From the IMG/VR virus record IMGVR_UViG_3300037086_000474, positions 48,463-112,462 of that record: a stretch of 64,000 nt of DNA. One strand, 5' to 3'. Each line of letters starts with the position of its first letter. The first letter of the stretch is position 1. The notes beneath the pieces were generated by a model. It searched no databases, was not told the origin of the DNA, and was given only the letters and a program-made list of their open reading frames with translations. The translations under genes were made by a program, and so were the position numbers. Positions 43,339-51,284 of the stretch are shown piece after piece. The stretch comes from a virus.

Positions 43339-44499
43339 ATGGCGATTTACACTTCTCTTGCGGACGTGGACACTTACAAATTTTCAATGCAACAGGGTGT
43401 CCTTCATCAGTTTCCTGGAACTGAAGTTGAGTATGCTTTCAGGTGTCGTAATAGCGCAAAATGGACTTCTGAGATTGTGGGAGAAATTAATGATGAGCTC
43501 GATAATCTCTGTTCTCTTCGCTTTACCACTAATGAACTTGAGTATCTTGCCAACATCCGATTTCTCAAGCCTGATTACATCGACTTTTTGAGCCTCATGC
43601 AGCTCAATCGTGGCCACATCAGAGCATGGCTCGACAATACCAACAACCTTCAGATCCGTATCAAGGGAAGCTGGCTTCTCACCATCCTCTTCGAAGTCCC
43701 AGTCCTTGCCATCGTCAACGAAGTCTATTACCGCAACACTTACCCCACCATTCCCTACACCGCCGGGCGCGAGAGGTTGGAGAAGAAAGTCCTCCTCATC
43801 CCTGATGACATGTGGTATAGTGAGTTCGGAACTCGTCGCCGCCAGTCCTTCGACAATCAGGATGCAGTGATTGCCTATCTCATCGAGCAGAAGCGTGGAC
43901 ATTTCATGGGAACGTCAAATGTCTTTTTCGCCAAAAAGTATGGCATCACTCCCATTGGAACCATGGCTCATGAATGGATCCAGTGTGGCCAGGCCATCGG
44001 AGTCCGTCTCATTGATTCTCAGAAGCGGATGCTTCAGGCCTGGGTTGATGAATACCGCGGAGATCTTGGATACGCACTCTCTGATACTCTCGGAGTGGAT
44101 GCTTTTCTCCGTGACTTCGATCAGTATTTCGCAAAGTTGTATGATGGACTCCGACAGGATAGTGGCGACCCGATCGAATGGGGCGAAAAGGTCATCAAAC
44201 ATTATGAAGACCTCAAAGTGGATCCGAAGAACAAATCTCTCATCTTCTCTGACTCACTCGACATTGCCAAGGCAAAAATGATCAATGACACCTTCAAGGA
44301 AAGAGCAAAGGTTTCTTTCGGAATCGGCACTTATCTCACCAACGACATTCCTGGGATCGAACCTCTCAACTGCGTCATCAAAGTTGTGAGGTGCAATGGC
44401 CAGCCAGTGGCAAAAATATCTGATTCAAGTGGAAAAAGCATGTGTGAGGATCAGAGTTATGTCACGTATCTCAAGCAGATGTTCAAGATCGAGAGGTAG
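43339..44499 (+). CDS. pncB: Nicotinate phosphoribosyltransferase PncB
   Basis: 386 residues, close to the usual 400. The sequence follows bacterial PncB throughout: DTYKFSMQQGVLHQF, AFRCRNSA, FGTRRRQSF, FMGTSNVFFAKKYG, PIGTMAHEW, LRQDSGDPIEWGEK, FSDSLDIAKA, SFGIGTYLTNDIP and GQPVAKISDS. PncB joins nicotinate and PRPP, using ATP, to give nicotinate mononucleotide, the first step of the Preiss-Handler route to NAD+. The active-site region TMAHEW is present. It starts behind GAGGAGG, after a terminator and an AGCATACTT motif. The pathway partner NadE is encoded about 5 kb downstream. Confidence 0.93.
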   Translation: MAIYTSLADVDTYKFSMQQGVLHQFPGTEVEYAFRCRNSAKWTSEIVGEINDELDNLCSLRFTTNELEYLANIRFLKPDYIDFLSLMQLNRGHIRAWLDNTNNLQIRIKGSWLLTILFEVPVLAIVNEVYYRNTYPTIPYTAGRERLEKKVLLIPDDMWYSEFGTRRRQSFDNQDAVIAYLIEQKRGHFMGTSNVFFAKKYGITPIGTMAHEWIQCGQAIGVRLIDSQKRMLQAWVDEYRGDLGYALSDTLGVDAFLRDFDQYFAKLYDGLRQDSGDPIEWGEKVIKHYEDLKVDPKNKSLIFSDSLDIAKAKMINDTFKERAKVSFGIGTYLTNDIPGIEPLNCVIKVVRCNGQPVAKISDSSGKSMCEDQSYVTYLKQMFKIER

Positions 44500-44502
44500 A
44501 GT

Positions 44503-44907
44503 ATGTGGTTTTTTCTTATTGGAGTTGGCGTGATTTTTGCTGGATGCTTGATTTTTGCTTTTACCAAGCTAGATGCTGATGATTCAGTGTTGACAGCTAT
44601 TTTTGCATCTCTTTTCATCGCAATTGTGTTCAGCTTCGTAATCACTGCGATAGCAACATCTTGTGTACACAAAGAAACCATAGTGGAAAAAATGGATGTT
44701 GTTTCTGTGAAAACGTCGACAGGAACGGACTTTCTCTTCAAAGAAGGCAAAGAGTACAAAAACATCAACACTATGAAGTTTGACACGAAAATAACTATTG
44801 GTGAACAAATGATTGTTCAGAAAACGACGGTAAGAGTTCCTGAAAATGGTTGGTTTTTTCCAACTTCAAACTCAACCTATCTGCTTGTGATGGCTGAGGC
44901 GAGGTGA
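44503..44907 (+). CDS. Membrane protein, 134 aa
   Basis: Two hydrophobic segments at the N-terminus (MWFFLIGVGVIFAGCLIFAF and LTAIFASLFIAIVFSFVITA) followed by a soluble strand-rich domain. Starts 3 nt after the pncB stop. It might be a phage-encoded envelope protein. Not recognised. Confidence 0.55.
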   Translation: MWFFLIGVGVIFAGCLIFAFTKLDADDSVLTAIFASLFIAIVFSFVITAIATSCVHKETIVEKMDVVSVKTSTGTDFLFKEGKEYKNINTMKFDTKITIGEQMIVQKTTVRVPENGWFFPTSNSTYLLVMAEAR

Positions 44908-44909
44908 AT

Positions 44910-45290
44910 ATGAACTTACTTGGTGGTTTAAGGAAGAAGGGTATAAAGAGACACAATGGTGAATACCACCAGTCTGACATCAAAGACTTTCAGGAAAAAT
45001 CCTCTGATGAAGAGAGATTGGTTTTTCTCAAAAATGTTTTTGATGAAAAAATCTATGGAGAGTACGCTGGCGGAACTCTGACCGGCATGCTGAATAAAAA
45101 GCTCAACTTCTTCAACGTGGGCAAGGGAGAGACAGAAGAAGAAAACTTTTGGATTGCTCTCAACTACATCAAGTATATGTCGGCCAATGGAAAAGGCGCT
45201 CACTATCAAGATGCTCTCGACATTGCCAACAAGGATCCAAACCAAGCTTTCATAGTGGCGAAAGCAATGCTCTGGAGTCAGAATGACTGA
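44910..45290 (+). CDS. Hypothetical protein, 126 aa
   Basis: I chose the ATG at 44910 (GAGGCGAGG upstream). A GTG at 44904 overlaps the previous stop and is an alternative. Helical and charged; the central EYAGGTLTGMLNKKLNFF could be a turn-helix region. The C-terminal half ends FIVAKAMLWSQND. The function is unknown. Confidence 0.5.
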   Translation: MNLLGGLRKKGIKRHNGEYHQSDIKDFQEKSSDEERLVFLKNVFDEKIYGEYAGGTLTGMLNKKLNFFNVGKGETEEENFWIALNYIKYMSANGKGAHYQDALDIANKDPNQAFIVAKAMLWSQND

Positions 45291-45630
45291 TGAAGACCAG
45301 ATGATCCAGGGGCGGTTTGTCTATGATTATTGGTATAAGCCGATCAATTGGAATGCCTATAGCCCAGACCAGTATCCTGGCATTGGTCTCAAAATCATCT
45401 TTGTTGGAACATATGCCTATTTGAGACTAGCTTCAAAAGAAAGAGGAAGATTTCATTTTGAGCTCTACGACTTTGCTCAGACCGAAAAGCCATTGAAATG
45501 GTTTAGTGTTCAAACCTTAGAAGGATTGCGTGAGGCATCAAACGGAGAAGTTGCTGAAAGTGCTGCTTATATTGCAAAGAAAATGATAGAAGACAGTTTA
45601 AGGAGAGGAAACTATGACTCATTTGTCTGA
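45283..45630 (+). CDS. Hypothetical protein, 115 aa
   Basis: Aromatic N-terminal half (GRFVYDYWYKPINWNAYSPD) and a helical C-terminus (SAAYIAKKMIEDSLRRGNY), similar in layout to the small-protein family. Overlaps both neighbours. The function is unknown. Confidence 0.5.
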   Translation: MTDEDQMIQGRFVYDYWYKPINWNAYSPDQYPGIGLKIIFVGTYAYLRLASKERGRFHFELYDFAQTEKPLKWFSVQTLEGLREASNGEVAESAAYIAKKMIEDSLRRGNYDSFV

Positions 45631-45871
45631 TAGAGAGCGAACCATTCAAGGATATATTGCAGGCACTGTATTGTTTATCGTCGTAGCCAACTTTGCTTTG
45701 ATCATGATCAACTGGGTTGTGCGAGAGCCTTTTGCCCCATGGCTTTTATTTACTGGCACATCGGCTTTCTTTTTGATTTTATCACTCGTTCCTATTCAAA
45801 AACGATTGGCCAGAATCGTTGTTCGTATTATTGACCGAAAGAAGAATGAAAGAGAGAAGATTGATTTCTGA
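45614..45871 (+). CDS. Two-span membrane protein, 85 aa
   Basis: Two hydrophobic segments (YIAGTVLFIVVANFALIMI and FAPWLLFTGTSAFFLILSLV) with a basic C-terminus (RKKNEREKIDF). AGGAG upstream. The function is unknown. Confidence 0.55.
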   Translation: MTHLSDRERTIQGYIAGTVLFIVVANFALIMINWVVREPFAPWLLFTGTSAFFLILSLVPIQKRLARIVVRIIDRKKNEREKIDF

Positions 45872-45890
45872 ACTCTCTATCTAGGTTAAC

Positions 45891-45898
45891 AAAGATAA
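45891..45898 (+). promoter_or_regulatory. Candidate late-promoter box AAAGATAA
   Basis: AAAGATAA 18 nt before the lipoprotein ATG, with AATAGGA between. It is an exception inside the early-type block. Confidence 0.4.
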
Positions 45899-45916
45899 AC
45901 TCAATAGGAAAAAAGT

Positions 45917-46612
45917 ATGAAAAAAATATTTTCTCTTCTAGTTTTGTTGGCACTAGTTGGATGTGTGAGTGTTCCAGACAACAAAGTCATTCTTCTTGCT
46001 CCTGTTCCACCTCATCCTCCTCTTACCACTGGCGCTGCTACTGTTCCAAAGGAAACTGGAACTTTCGATATTGATGCCCCAGTAGTCATTACCACCAATA
46101 CAATCAAAAATGAGATTCTTTTGAACCTCAAAGAGCTGAAAAACTCTGGTTTTACGATTGACATTTCTGATGCTCAGGTATATGGAGTCAATGATCAAAT
46201 GGCCGTTCTTGGTCTCAAAATTGATGCTCGATATAGTTTCTTCCATGCCAAGGGGTGGATCTATCTCCGCACCAAACCTGTACTTGATATACAGCGCCAA
46301 CAACTCCTTTTTACTAAAACCACATTTGATGTGCAAACGAAAAACGTGTTGGTTGGTGTTGCCAACTGGCTTCTTAATGCAGAGATTGTCAAACAAATCG
46401 ACAAAGTAAAATTCGATCTCACTGGGCCAATCAATCAACAAAAAGATTCTTTCAACAAACAGTTTGCCAACATGCCTCTTTCGGGAGTTGGAGATGCCCA
46501 TGGAAACGTGGTGAGTATTGTGGTTACCGACTACAAAATTGCCGACTCTGAGTTTTTAGTAAGGTTCAAAGTTATTGGAACTATTGATGTAAGGGTCAAC
46601 ATTCCAAAATGA
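45917..46612 (+). CDS. Lipoprotein with DUF4403-like domain, 231 aa
   Basis: Signal peptide and lipobox at the N-terminus: KKIFSLLVLLALVGC, with C16 as the lipidated cysteine. The mature part is beta-rich (WIYLRTKPVLDIQRQQLLF and NVLVGVANWLLNAEIVKQID), which matches my memory of the DUF4403 family. The protein would be anchored in the host envelope and could act in superinfection exclusion or lysis timing. That is inference. The next gene starts within its stop codon region. Confidence 0.6.
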   Translation: MKKIFSLLVLLALVGCVSVPDNKVILLAPVPPHPPLTTGAATVPKETGTFDIDAPVVITTNTIKNEILLNLKELKNSGFTIDISDAQVYGVNDQMAVLGLKIDARYSFFHAKGWIYLRTKPVLDIQRQQLLFTKTTFDVQTKNVLVGVANWLLNAEIVKQIDKVKFDLTGPINQQKDSFNKQFANMPLSGVGDAHGNVVSIVVTDYKIADSEFLVRFKVIGTIDVRVNIPK

Positions 46613-46926
46613 AGGTAGATGATCTCAAGCCATTCACATGGTACGCCGTATATGGTTCAGATGGCAAGTTCCTCATCGACAACATGCTTATAATCAACGA
46701 AGTTTCTAGAGATGATAAAGAAGCACTCTTTCAAGGGTTCTTGTTTCTTCCTCCAGAAGATCTTCAGTTCAGAAGAGGCGGATGGCTTTTTTCTCTTCCG
46801 TTAGATTCTGAAATGGACTGTCGGAAAGAATATCCTAAGCATAACGATAGAGTAAATCGACAGTGTATTGTTGAACTATTTCACACCCCCGCTTATGAAA
46901 CAGGAAAGACCACACAGCTAATCTAA
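46609..46926 (+). CDS. Hypothetical small protein, 105 aa
   Basis: KVDDLKPFTWYAVYGSDGKF at the N-terminus (strand-rich), a variable middle, and an ending with VNRQCIVELFHTPAYE like the small-protein family. ATGA overlap with the lipoprotein gene. The function is unknown. Confidence 0.5.
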   Translation: MKVDDLKPFTWYAVYGSDGKFLIDNMLIINEVSRDDKEALFQGFLFLPPEDLQFRRGGWLFSLPLDSEMDCRKEYPKHNDRVNRQCIVELFHTPAYETGKTTQLI

Positions 46927-46934
46927 TATTCTAA

Positions 46935-46943
46935 AGCATACTT
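46935..46943 (+). promoter_or_regulatory. Intergenic motif AGCATACTT
   Basis: Fourth copy of the 9-mer, 18 nt before the next ATG, in a 35-nt intergenic gap that also holds GAAGGTGGG. Confidence 0.35.
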
Positions 46944-46961
46944 ACTTACGAAGGTGGGTGT

Positions 46962-47282
46962 ATGGTCGAGGAGAGAAATGGAAAACGCCTCCGCGATGCA
47001 TTGGGACTAATCCGAGGCAATATTTTCTATCTGAAAAATCGAGGACTTGTGGTTTGGACAGATGGATCCATTCATACTCATCTCGTCTATAAGAGCACTA
47101 GATTATGGGAGAATGAACCCCATTGCTATTTCAGTTTGTGTTGGGGTGCTCCTCTCAAAACCCGTCTTATAAGAGTCAAAGTCAAACAAATGCAAAACAT
47201 GTTCAATGATGACAGTTTGCAACCACTTTCAGAAGCCGAGTTTGCAAAGTTTATCCTTGGATTGAAAAAGGAAGAACTCTAA
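46962..47282 (+). CDS. Hypothetical small protein, 106 aa
   Basis: GNIFYLKNRGLVVWTDGSIH resembles the strand-rich openings of the small-protein family, and the C-terminal helix contains VKVKQMQNMFNDDS. It ends just before an early-type promoter. The function is unknown. Confidence 0.5.
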   Translation: MVEERNGKRLRDALGLIRGNIFYLKNRGLVVWTDGSIHTHLVYKSTRLWENEPHCYFSLCWGAPLKTRLIRVKVKQMQNMFNDDSLQPLSEAEFAKFILGLKKEEL

Positions 47283-47286
47283 TCAT

Positions 47287-47315
47287 TTTAGAGTTGTCAC
47301 TGGGAGGAGTATAAT
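47287..47315 (+). promoter_or_regulatory. Early-type promoter TTTAGA-17-TATAAT
   Basis: TTTAGA (47287-47292), 17-nt spacer, TATAAT (47310-47315), 5 nt before the rtcB ATG. The spacer contains GGGAGGAG, which could serve as a Shine-Dalgarno sequence on read-through transcripts. Confidence 0.6.
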
Positions 47316-47320
47316 AAATC

Positions 47321-48622
47321 ATGTCGTTAGAATATAGAGGAAAGTACGGAAGCGCTATCGTCTTCAACGACGAGGTTGAAGCAACGGCTGTTTCTTCCAT
47401 CATCAATCTCATGAACCATGAGGTCGCTGAAAACGCCCACGTTCGAATCATGCCTGATGTCCATGCCGGAAAAGGTTGTGTCATCGGATACACCGCTCTT
47501 CTGACCAACAAGGTTATCCCCAATCTCATAGGTGTTGATATCGGTTGTTCCGTCGTCTCCTTCAAAATTGGACACTTCTCTGTCATTGGCGAACTTCGTG
47601 ATAAGCTCGACAAGTTTATTCGAGGCAATATTCCTTCCGGTCACGATGTCAGAAACAAACCTTTTGGTGGTCTTGATGTTCTCTTCAACGACAAGATTGC
47701 CGCGCCAGCCATCAGCTATGTCATCTACGACAAGAGCATCCGAGAGATCTGCAAGCAGGAAGGCCAGTCTTACGACAGGGTAATGGCTTCTATTGGAACT
47801 CTTGGTGGTGGAAATCATTTCATTGAGCTCGGCAAGGATGAGGAAGGTTTTCTCTGGCTGACTTTCCACTCTGGTTCTAGGAACTTTGGAAAAGTCATCT
47901 GTGAGTATCACCAGGAAGTTGCTGAGAAACAGATTCTTGGACCGGATGAGGATGAGTTCAAGCGCCAAGTTGAAATCATCAAGGCGACCAAGAAGGGAAA
48001 GGGAATTGAAGCCGCAATCCACGCTCTTCGGACTGGAATGTCGAAGAGGGGAAAGAAGTCTGGTCTCGAGTTCTTGACGGGCGATAAGAAGGATGACTAT
48101 CTCCATGATATGATGATCGCCCAGATGTATGCCAAGTTAAACAGGATGATCATGGCATATGATGTCATTCAGAACTTTTACAAGCTCAACTTTTTTGAGC
48201 TTGAGATGGTTGAGTCGGTGCATAACTACATCAACTTCGTGGATGGCATCGTCCGTAAGGGTGCGATTTCTGCTCACTCTGGTGAAAAGGTCATCATTCC
48301 TTTCAATATGAGGGATGGTCTCATTATTGGCAAGGGCAAGGGAAATGAAGATTGGAACAACTCTGCTCCTCACGGCAGTGGCCGTCTCATGAGTCGTACT
48401 CAGGCTAAGGGGTTGGATCTCGATTACTTCGAAAAGACCATGAAGGATGCTGGTGTTTGGTCCTCTTGTGTTGGCAAGGGAACGCTCGATGAGTCTCCCA
48501 TGGCCTACAAGAATTCTGAGTCCATCATCAAGTATTTGGAGCCAACGGTTGAGATCACCCATCGCGTGAAAAGCATCTATAATTTCAAGGCCGGAGAAGA
48601 GTCGAGGGAAAGGGAAGAATAA
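47321..48622 (+). CDS. rtcB: RtcB-type RNA ligase
   Basis: 433 residues. The motifs of the RtcB family are clear: DVHAGKG (residues 46-52), GVDIGCS with metal ligand C76, GGGNHFIE (about 163-170), HSGSRN (183 onwards), GAISAHSGE and SAPHGSGRLMSR, whose histidine is the residue guanylylated in known enzymes. RtcB joins RNA ends bearing 2',3'-cyclic phosphate or 3'-phosphate to 5'-OH using GTP and Mn2+. A phage could use it to repair tRNA cut by host anticodon nucleases. The C-terminus ESREREE lies in a 20-bp direct repeat also present at the end of the next gene. Confidence 0.93.
   Translation: MSLEYRGKYGSAIVFNDEVEATAVSSIINLMNHEVAENAHVRIMPDVHAGKGCVIGYTALLTNKVIPNLIGVDIGCSVVSFKIGHFSVIGELRDKLDKFIRGNIPSGHDVRNKPFGGLDVLFNDKIAAPAISYVIYDKSIREICKQEGQSYDRVMASIGTLGGGNHFIELGKDEEGFLWLTFHSGSRNFGKVICEYHQEVAEKQILGPDEDEFKRQVEIIKATKKGKGIEAAIHALRTGMSKRGKKSGLEFLTGDKKDDYLHDMMIAQMYAKLNRMIMAYDVIQNFYKLNFFELEMVESVHNYINFVDGIVRKGAISAHSGEKVIIPFNMRDGLIIGKGKGNEDWNNSAPHGSGRLMSRTQAKGLDLDYFEKTMKDAGVWSSCVGKGTLDESPMAYKNSESIIKYLEPTVEITHRVKSIYNFKAGEESREREE
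48599..48618 (+). repeat. 20-bp direct repeat, copy 1 (end of rtcB)
   Basis: GAGTCGAGGGAAAGGGAAGA matches 18 of 20 bases at 49079-49098, exactly 480 bp away. Both copies are read in the same frame as SREREE and SRERED. Confidence 0.75.
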
Positions 48623-49102
48623 ATGGAGACGACTTTTCCCCAACGTCTAGCGTATGGCAAAGAGGCAGAAAGAGCGGTTTGTAATGTTTTAGATAAGCAA
48701 GAAGTTTCATATGAAACTACCGAAAAAAGATCAGATTGGAGTCCAACTTTTGACCAAAAGTATGGTGATATTTGGATATCAGCACCTTGGGGTAATAGAA
48801 TATTCAAAATTGATGTAAAAAGGTCGTCAGTTTCCTTTGATAGCATTGATCACTTTGAGGGAAACTATTTTATTCTAACTGAACATGAAATGAAACACTT
48901 TTTTGTTTTTCCTGCAAGTTCTATGAAACATTATAAGGCCACCTGCATTAAAAATGGTAATGGATATACAACACTTTCTTCAGGCGACGCTGGGATCAAA
49001 TTTGATCTTTATAAATTAGTTCATTTATACAAAGCCCTATTTCTCAATGTTTGGATTTCTGATATTATGAAACCATATGACTCAAGGGAAAGGGAAGACT
49101 AG
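48623..49102 (+). CDS. PD-(D/E)XK-like nuclease-fold protein, 159 aa
   Basis: It starts at the ATG directly after the rtcB stop. The N-terminal helix GKEAERAVCNVLDKQ is followed by KYGDIWISAPWGNRIFKIDVKRSS, which has the D-(about 12)-DxK arrangement of the PD-(D/E)XK nuclease core. It could be a small homing endonuclease or Holliday-junction resolvase-like enzyme. Its base composition is more AT-rich than rtcB or nadE on either side. Its last codons (SRERED) copy the end of RtcB, as if the gene was inserted there. Catalytic activity is not established. Confidence 0.5.
   Translation: METTFPQRLAYGKEAERAVCNVLDKQEVSYETTEKRSDWSPTFDQKYGDIWISAPWGNRIFKIDVKRSSVSFDSIDHFEGNYFILTEHEMKHFFVFPASSMKHYKATCIKNGNGYTTLSSGDAGIKFDLYKLVHLYKALFLNVWISDIMKPYDSRERED
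49079..49098 (+). repeat. 20-bp direct repeat, copy 2 (end of inserted gene)
   Basis: GACTCAAGGGAAAGGGAAGA, second copy of the rtcB-end repeat. The DNA between the copies equals the length of the nuclease-like gene. Confidence 0.75.
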
Positions 49103-49132
49103 ATTGCATATGTCTTGATAGAGGAGAGAAGA

Positions 49133-49978
49133 ATGCTGAAAGATGTCGAAGGTGCAGTGAAGAAGATTGTGAAGGAACTTCAGGACTTCACAGATTGTGC
49201 GACATTGGGCATGTCGGGTGGAGCGGATTCCACTCTCGTCGCATGTCTCTGCGTGAGGGCTCTGGGTGAGGAAAATATTTATGCTATTGGGCTTCCCTAC
49301 AGTGATCTTGACAAGAACAGCTTCAATAGCAGATCGAGACGGACAGCTGAGAGACTTGGGGTTCATTATACCGAGATCCCCATCAAGAAGCAGGTGGATT
49401 CAGTGGTTGAATCTCTTGGAATCAATGATTTTGTCAAGGGATCTGGACCCGAAGCCATGGACCCAGTTCAACTCGGTAACATCAAAGCCCGCATCCGCAT
49501 GACCACCCTTTATGCCATGAATGCGTGGCTCACATCCAATGGACAGAGATACCGTGTCATGGGAACCGGAAATCTTTCCGAAGACTTTATCGGCTATGAC
49601 ACCAAGGGTGGAGACGCTCTTGCCGACATTTTCCCAATCGGAACCCTCTTCAAGAGTGAAGTCTATCAAATGCTCGACCACTTCGTCAAAGAAGGCATGA
49701 TTGTCGATTCCGACATCGACCGTGTTCCGAGTGCAGGTCTCTGGAATGGACAGACCGACGAAGGAGAACTCGGCCATACTTATGCTGAGATGGAAGGTGC
49801 CATCCAGTGCCTCATCGATGATTATGACTCCATCAATAAACCATCAATCAATCCACTTCTTGAGTTTGTTCGCCAGAGACACCTCATCAACAAGCACAAA
49901 CATATCGGACCCCCTGTCATCAATGTCAGAGATCAGTGTCATTGGAACGACCACAATCACAAGTATTGGCAGCAATGA
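49133..49978 (+). CDS. nadE: NAD+ synthetase NadE
   Basis: 281 residues from the ATG at 49133, behind GAGGAG; a TTG start 18 nt upstream is an alternative. The PP-loop SGGADS near residue 30 binds ATP. GTGNLSED, GYDTKGGDALADIFP and PSAGLWNGQTDEGELG follow the NadE family closely. NadE adenylates the carboxyl group of nicotinate adenine dinucleotide and amidates it to NAD+. No glutaminase domain is present, so ammonia is the expected nitrogen source. Together with PncB it covers the first and last Preiss-Handler steps. The next gene overlaps by ATGA. Confidence 0.92.
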   Translation: MLKDVEGAVKKIVKELQDFTDCATLGMSGGADSTLVACLCVRALGEENIYAIGLPYSDLDKNSFNSRSRRTAERLGVHYTEIPIKKQVDSVVESLGINDFVKGSGPEAMDPVQLGNIKARIRMTTLYAMNAWLTSNGQRYRVMGTGNLSEDFIGYDTKGGDALADIFPIGTLFKSEVYQMLDHFVKEGMIVDSDIDRVPSAGLWNGQTDEGELGHTYAEMEGAIQCLIDDYDSINKPSINPLLEFVRQRHLINKHKHIGPPVINVRDQCHWNDHNHKYWQQ

Positions 49979-50382
49979 CCTACGAAGAGTTCCTGGCAGA
50001 GTATGATCAACTCATGAAATTATCCTCTAGAAAAGACAGAGGAGAGGCTATGGGTGTGTTAATCTCAAAGGTGCCGCAAGAGTTTGTCAATCGTCACAAT
50101 CAAGAGAGATATGAAAAGGAACTCTTTAATTGGAGAGACTTCCAAGTTGTTGGTGAAACCAAAGAAGCGAGAAAAGCCAAGGTGCTTCTCAGTGGTCATC
50201 AACTTGATGAAAGTGATGAGAGATTTACTGCTGCACTTATGCCAGAGGCAATTGCACAGGAGGCAGAGGTTTGGCACTTTCGCTCACCACCTGCCACTTG
50301 GACTCAACTAGCTGGCAGAGAGGGTTTCATGATCTTAAAGGGTGACAAGGTTCTGAAAACCAAGCTCACCAGAATGAACTAG
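49975..50382 (+). CDS. Hypothetical protein, 135 aa
   Basis: Begins in an ATGA overlap with nadE (MTYEEFLAEYDQLMKLSSRK). The C-terminal half, FTAALMPEAIAQEAEVWHFR then SPPATWTQLAGREGFMI, looks like a conserved phage domain but I cannot name it. Coupling to nadE is structural only. Confidence 0.55.
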   Translation: MTYEEFLAEYDQLMKLSSRKDRGEAMGVLISKVPQEFVNRHNQERYEKELFNWRDFQVVGETKEARKAKVLLSGHQLDESDERFTAALMPEAIAQEAEVWHFRSPPATWTQLAGREGFMILKGDKVLKTKLTRMN

Positions 50383-50391
50383 GAGAAAGAG

Positions 50392-50643
50392 ATGGGGTTT
50401 TGGTCACCGCTTCGAGTTCACAATCTCATGGAAGACATCAGTTCACTCAACATTCGAAGAACTGATTTCTGTGATAACTGTCTCTTCTTCCAGAGAATGA
50501 TTGACGACTTCAAGAAGAAAAAAATCCCAACTCTTGAAATCGAACAGAAACTTGCGGAATATGGTTCTATTTCGCATCAACTGTCAGAACTCATTGGTGA
50601 GAAACAGGAGCAGCTGAAGAAGTTGATGCTGAAGAATAAATGA
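50392..50643 (+). CDS. Coiled-coil protein with CxxC, 83 aa
   Basis: MGFWSPLRVHNLMEDISSLN followed by a CDNC pair and a long Lys/Glu helix (EIEQKLAEYGSISHQL, then GEKQEQLKKLMLKNK). Shine-Dalgarno AGGAG. The function is unknown. Overlaps the next by ATGA. Confidence 0.5.
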   Translation: MGFWSPLRVHNLMEDISSLNIRRTDFCDNCLFFQRMIDDFKKKKIPTLEIEQKLAEYGSISHQLSELIGEKQEQLKKLMLKNK

Positions 50644-50912
50644 AAGATCTAACAAACGACATAGAAGTTTTAGGAGTTCGAATCAAAGAAGATTGTCTGC
50701 CCCTGGTTCAAAGGAAGATGGTTGATTTTCCTTCCATTCGTTTTCTCTACAATCCTTTGAGATACAAAGGCACTAACTACTATGAAATCTCCTATGGTGG
50801 TAGTGTGGATGATGTCAGAGGTTTCGAAACTACCATCGAAGATTTCTATTACAAAGAGCCCAAAGAAGAAAAGATTCCTTTCTTCCAGAGGCTCTTTGGA
50901 AAGCGCAAGTGA
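50640..50912 (+). CDS. Hypothetical protein, 90 aa
   Basis: Mixed alpha/beta (MKDLTNDIEVLGVRIKEDCL) ending in a basic tail (FQRLFGKRK). No recognised domain. ATGA overlap upstream and GTGA overlap downstream. Confidence 0.5.
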   Translation: MKDLTNDIEVLGVRIKEDCLPLVQRKMVDFPSIRFLYNPLRYKGTNYYEISYGGSVDDVRGFETTIEDFYYKEPKEEKIPFFQRLFGKRK

Positions 50913-51271
50913 CCTTCAAGAATCGAATCCATTCTGGAGATTACTGTTGGTTTGATTGGCTAGATTTCGAAAAGAAATTTCGTCCTAGTGTAATCAAACC
51001 TATCTACATCCTTACTCCTCGCCTGTGGGCCGAAGGCATCTTGATTTCTGATGTCGTATTATTTTTACAAGAGGGGTACTACGACAACTCTGATCAAATC
51101 AACTGTGGTTATTTTCGAGGTCTGATAAATAATCAAACCATCGATTTCATGATTGATAATGAAACTCTTGAAAAGGCATATGATCAATGTATGTTCGATC
51201 TTTCAAAAGAAGATGATCGAATAGCCAAGTTGATGTTGGTTTTAGAGATGAGCGGAGTTGATGTAATATGA
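50909..51271 (+). CDS. Hypothetical protein, 120 aa
   Basis: GTG start overlapping the preceding stop (GTGA). Aromatic N-terminal half (SGDYCWFDWLDFEKKFRP) and a long helical C-terminal half ending DRIAKLMLVLEMSG, a layout similar to the small-protein family. The function is unknown. Confidence 0.5.
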   Translation: MTFKNRIHSGDYCWFDWLDFEKKFRPSVIKPIYILTPRLWAEGILISDVVLFLQEGYYDNSDQINCGYFRGLINNQTIDFMIDNETLEKAYDQCMFDLSKEDDRIAKLMLVLEMSGVDVI

Positions 51272-51284
51272 AAGAAGAATAGAT

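Noticed and set aside
47327-48106. 259-residue leftward frame opposite rtcB
   Set aside because: Antisense shadow of a clear RtcB gene, no start signal.
48623-49102. Antitoxin or restriction endonuclease of a defence system
   Set aside because: Only a weak PD-(D/E)XK core is visible, with no partner gene. The repeat evidence favours an inserted homing-type gene.
49098-49122. Promoter of the TTTAGA type before nadE
   Set aside because: ACTAGA and GATAGA are present but spaced only 13 nt. nadE is probably transcribed from the rtcB promoter.
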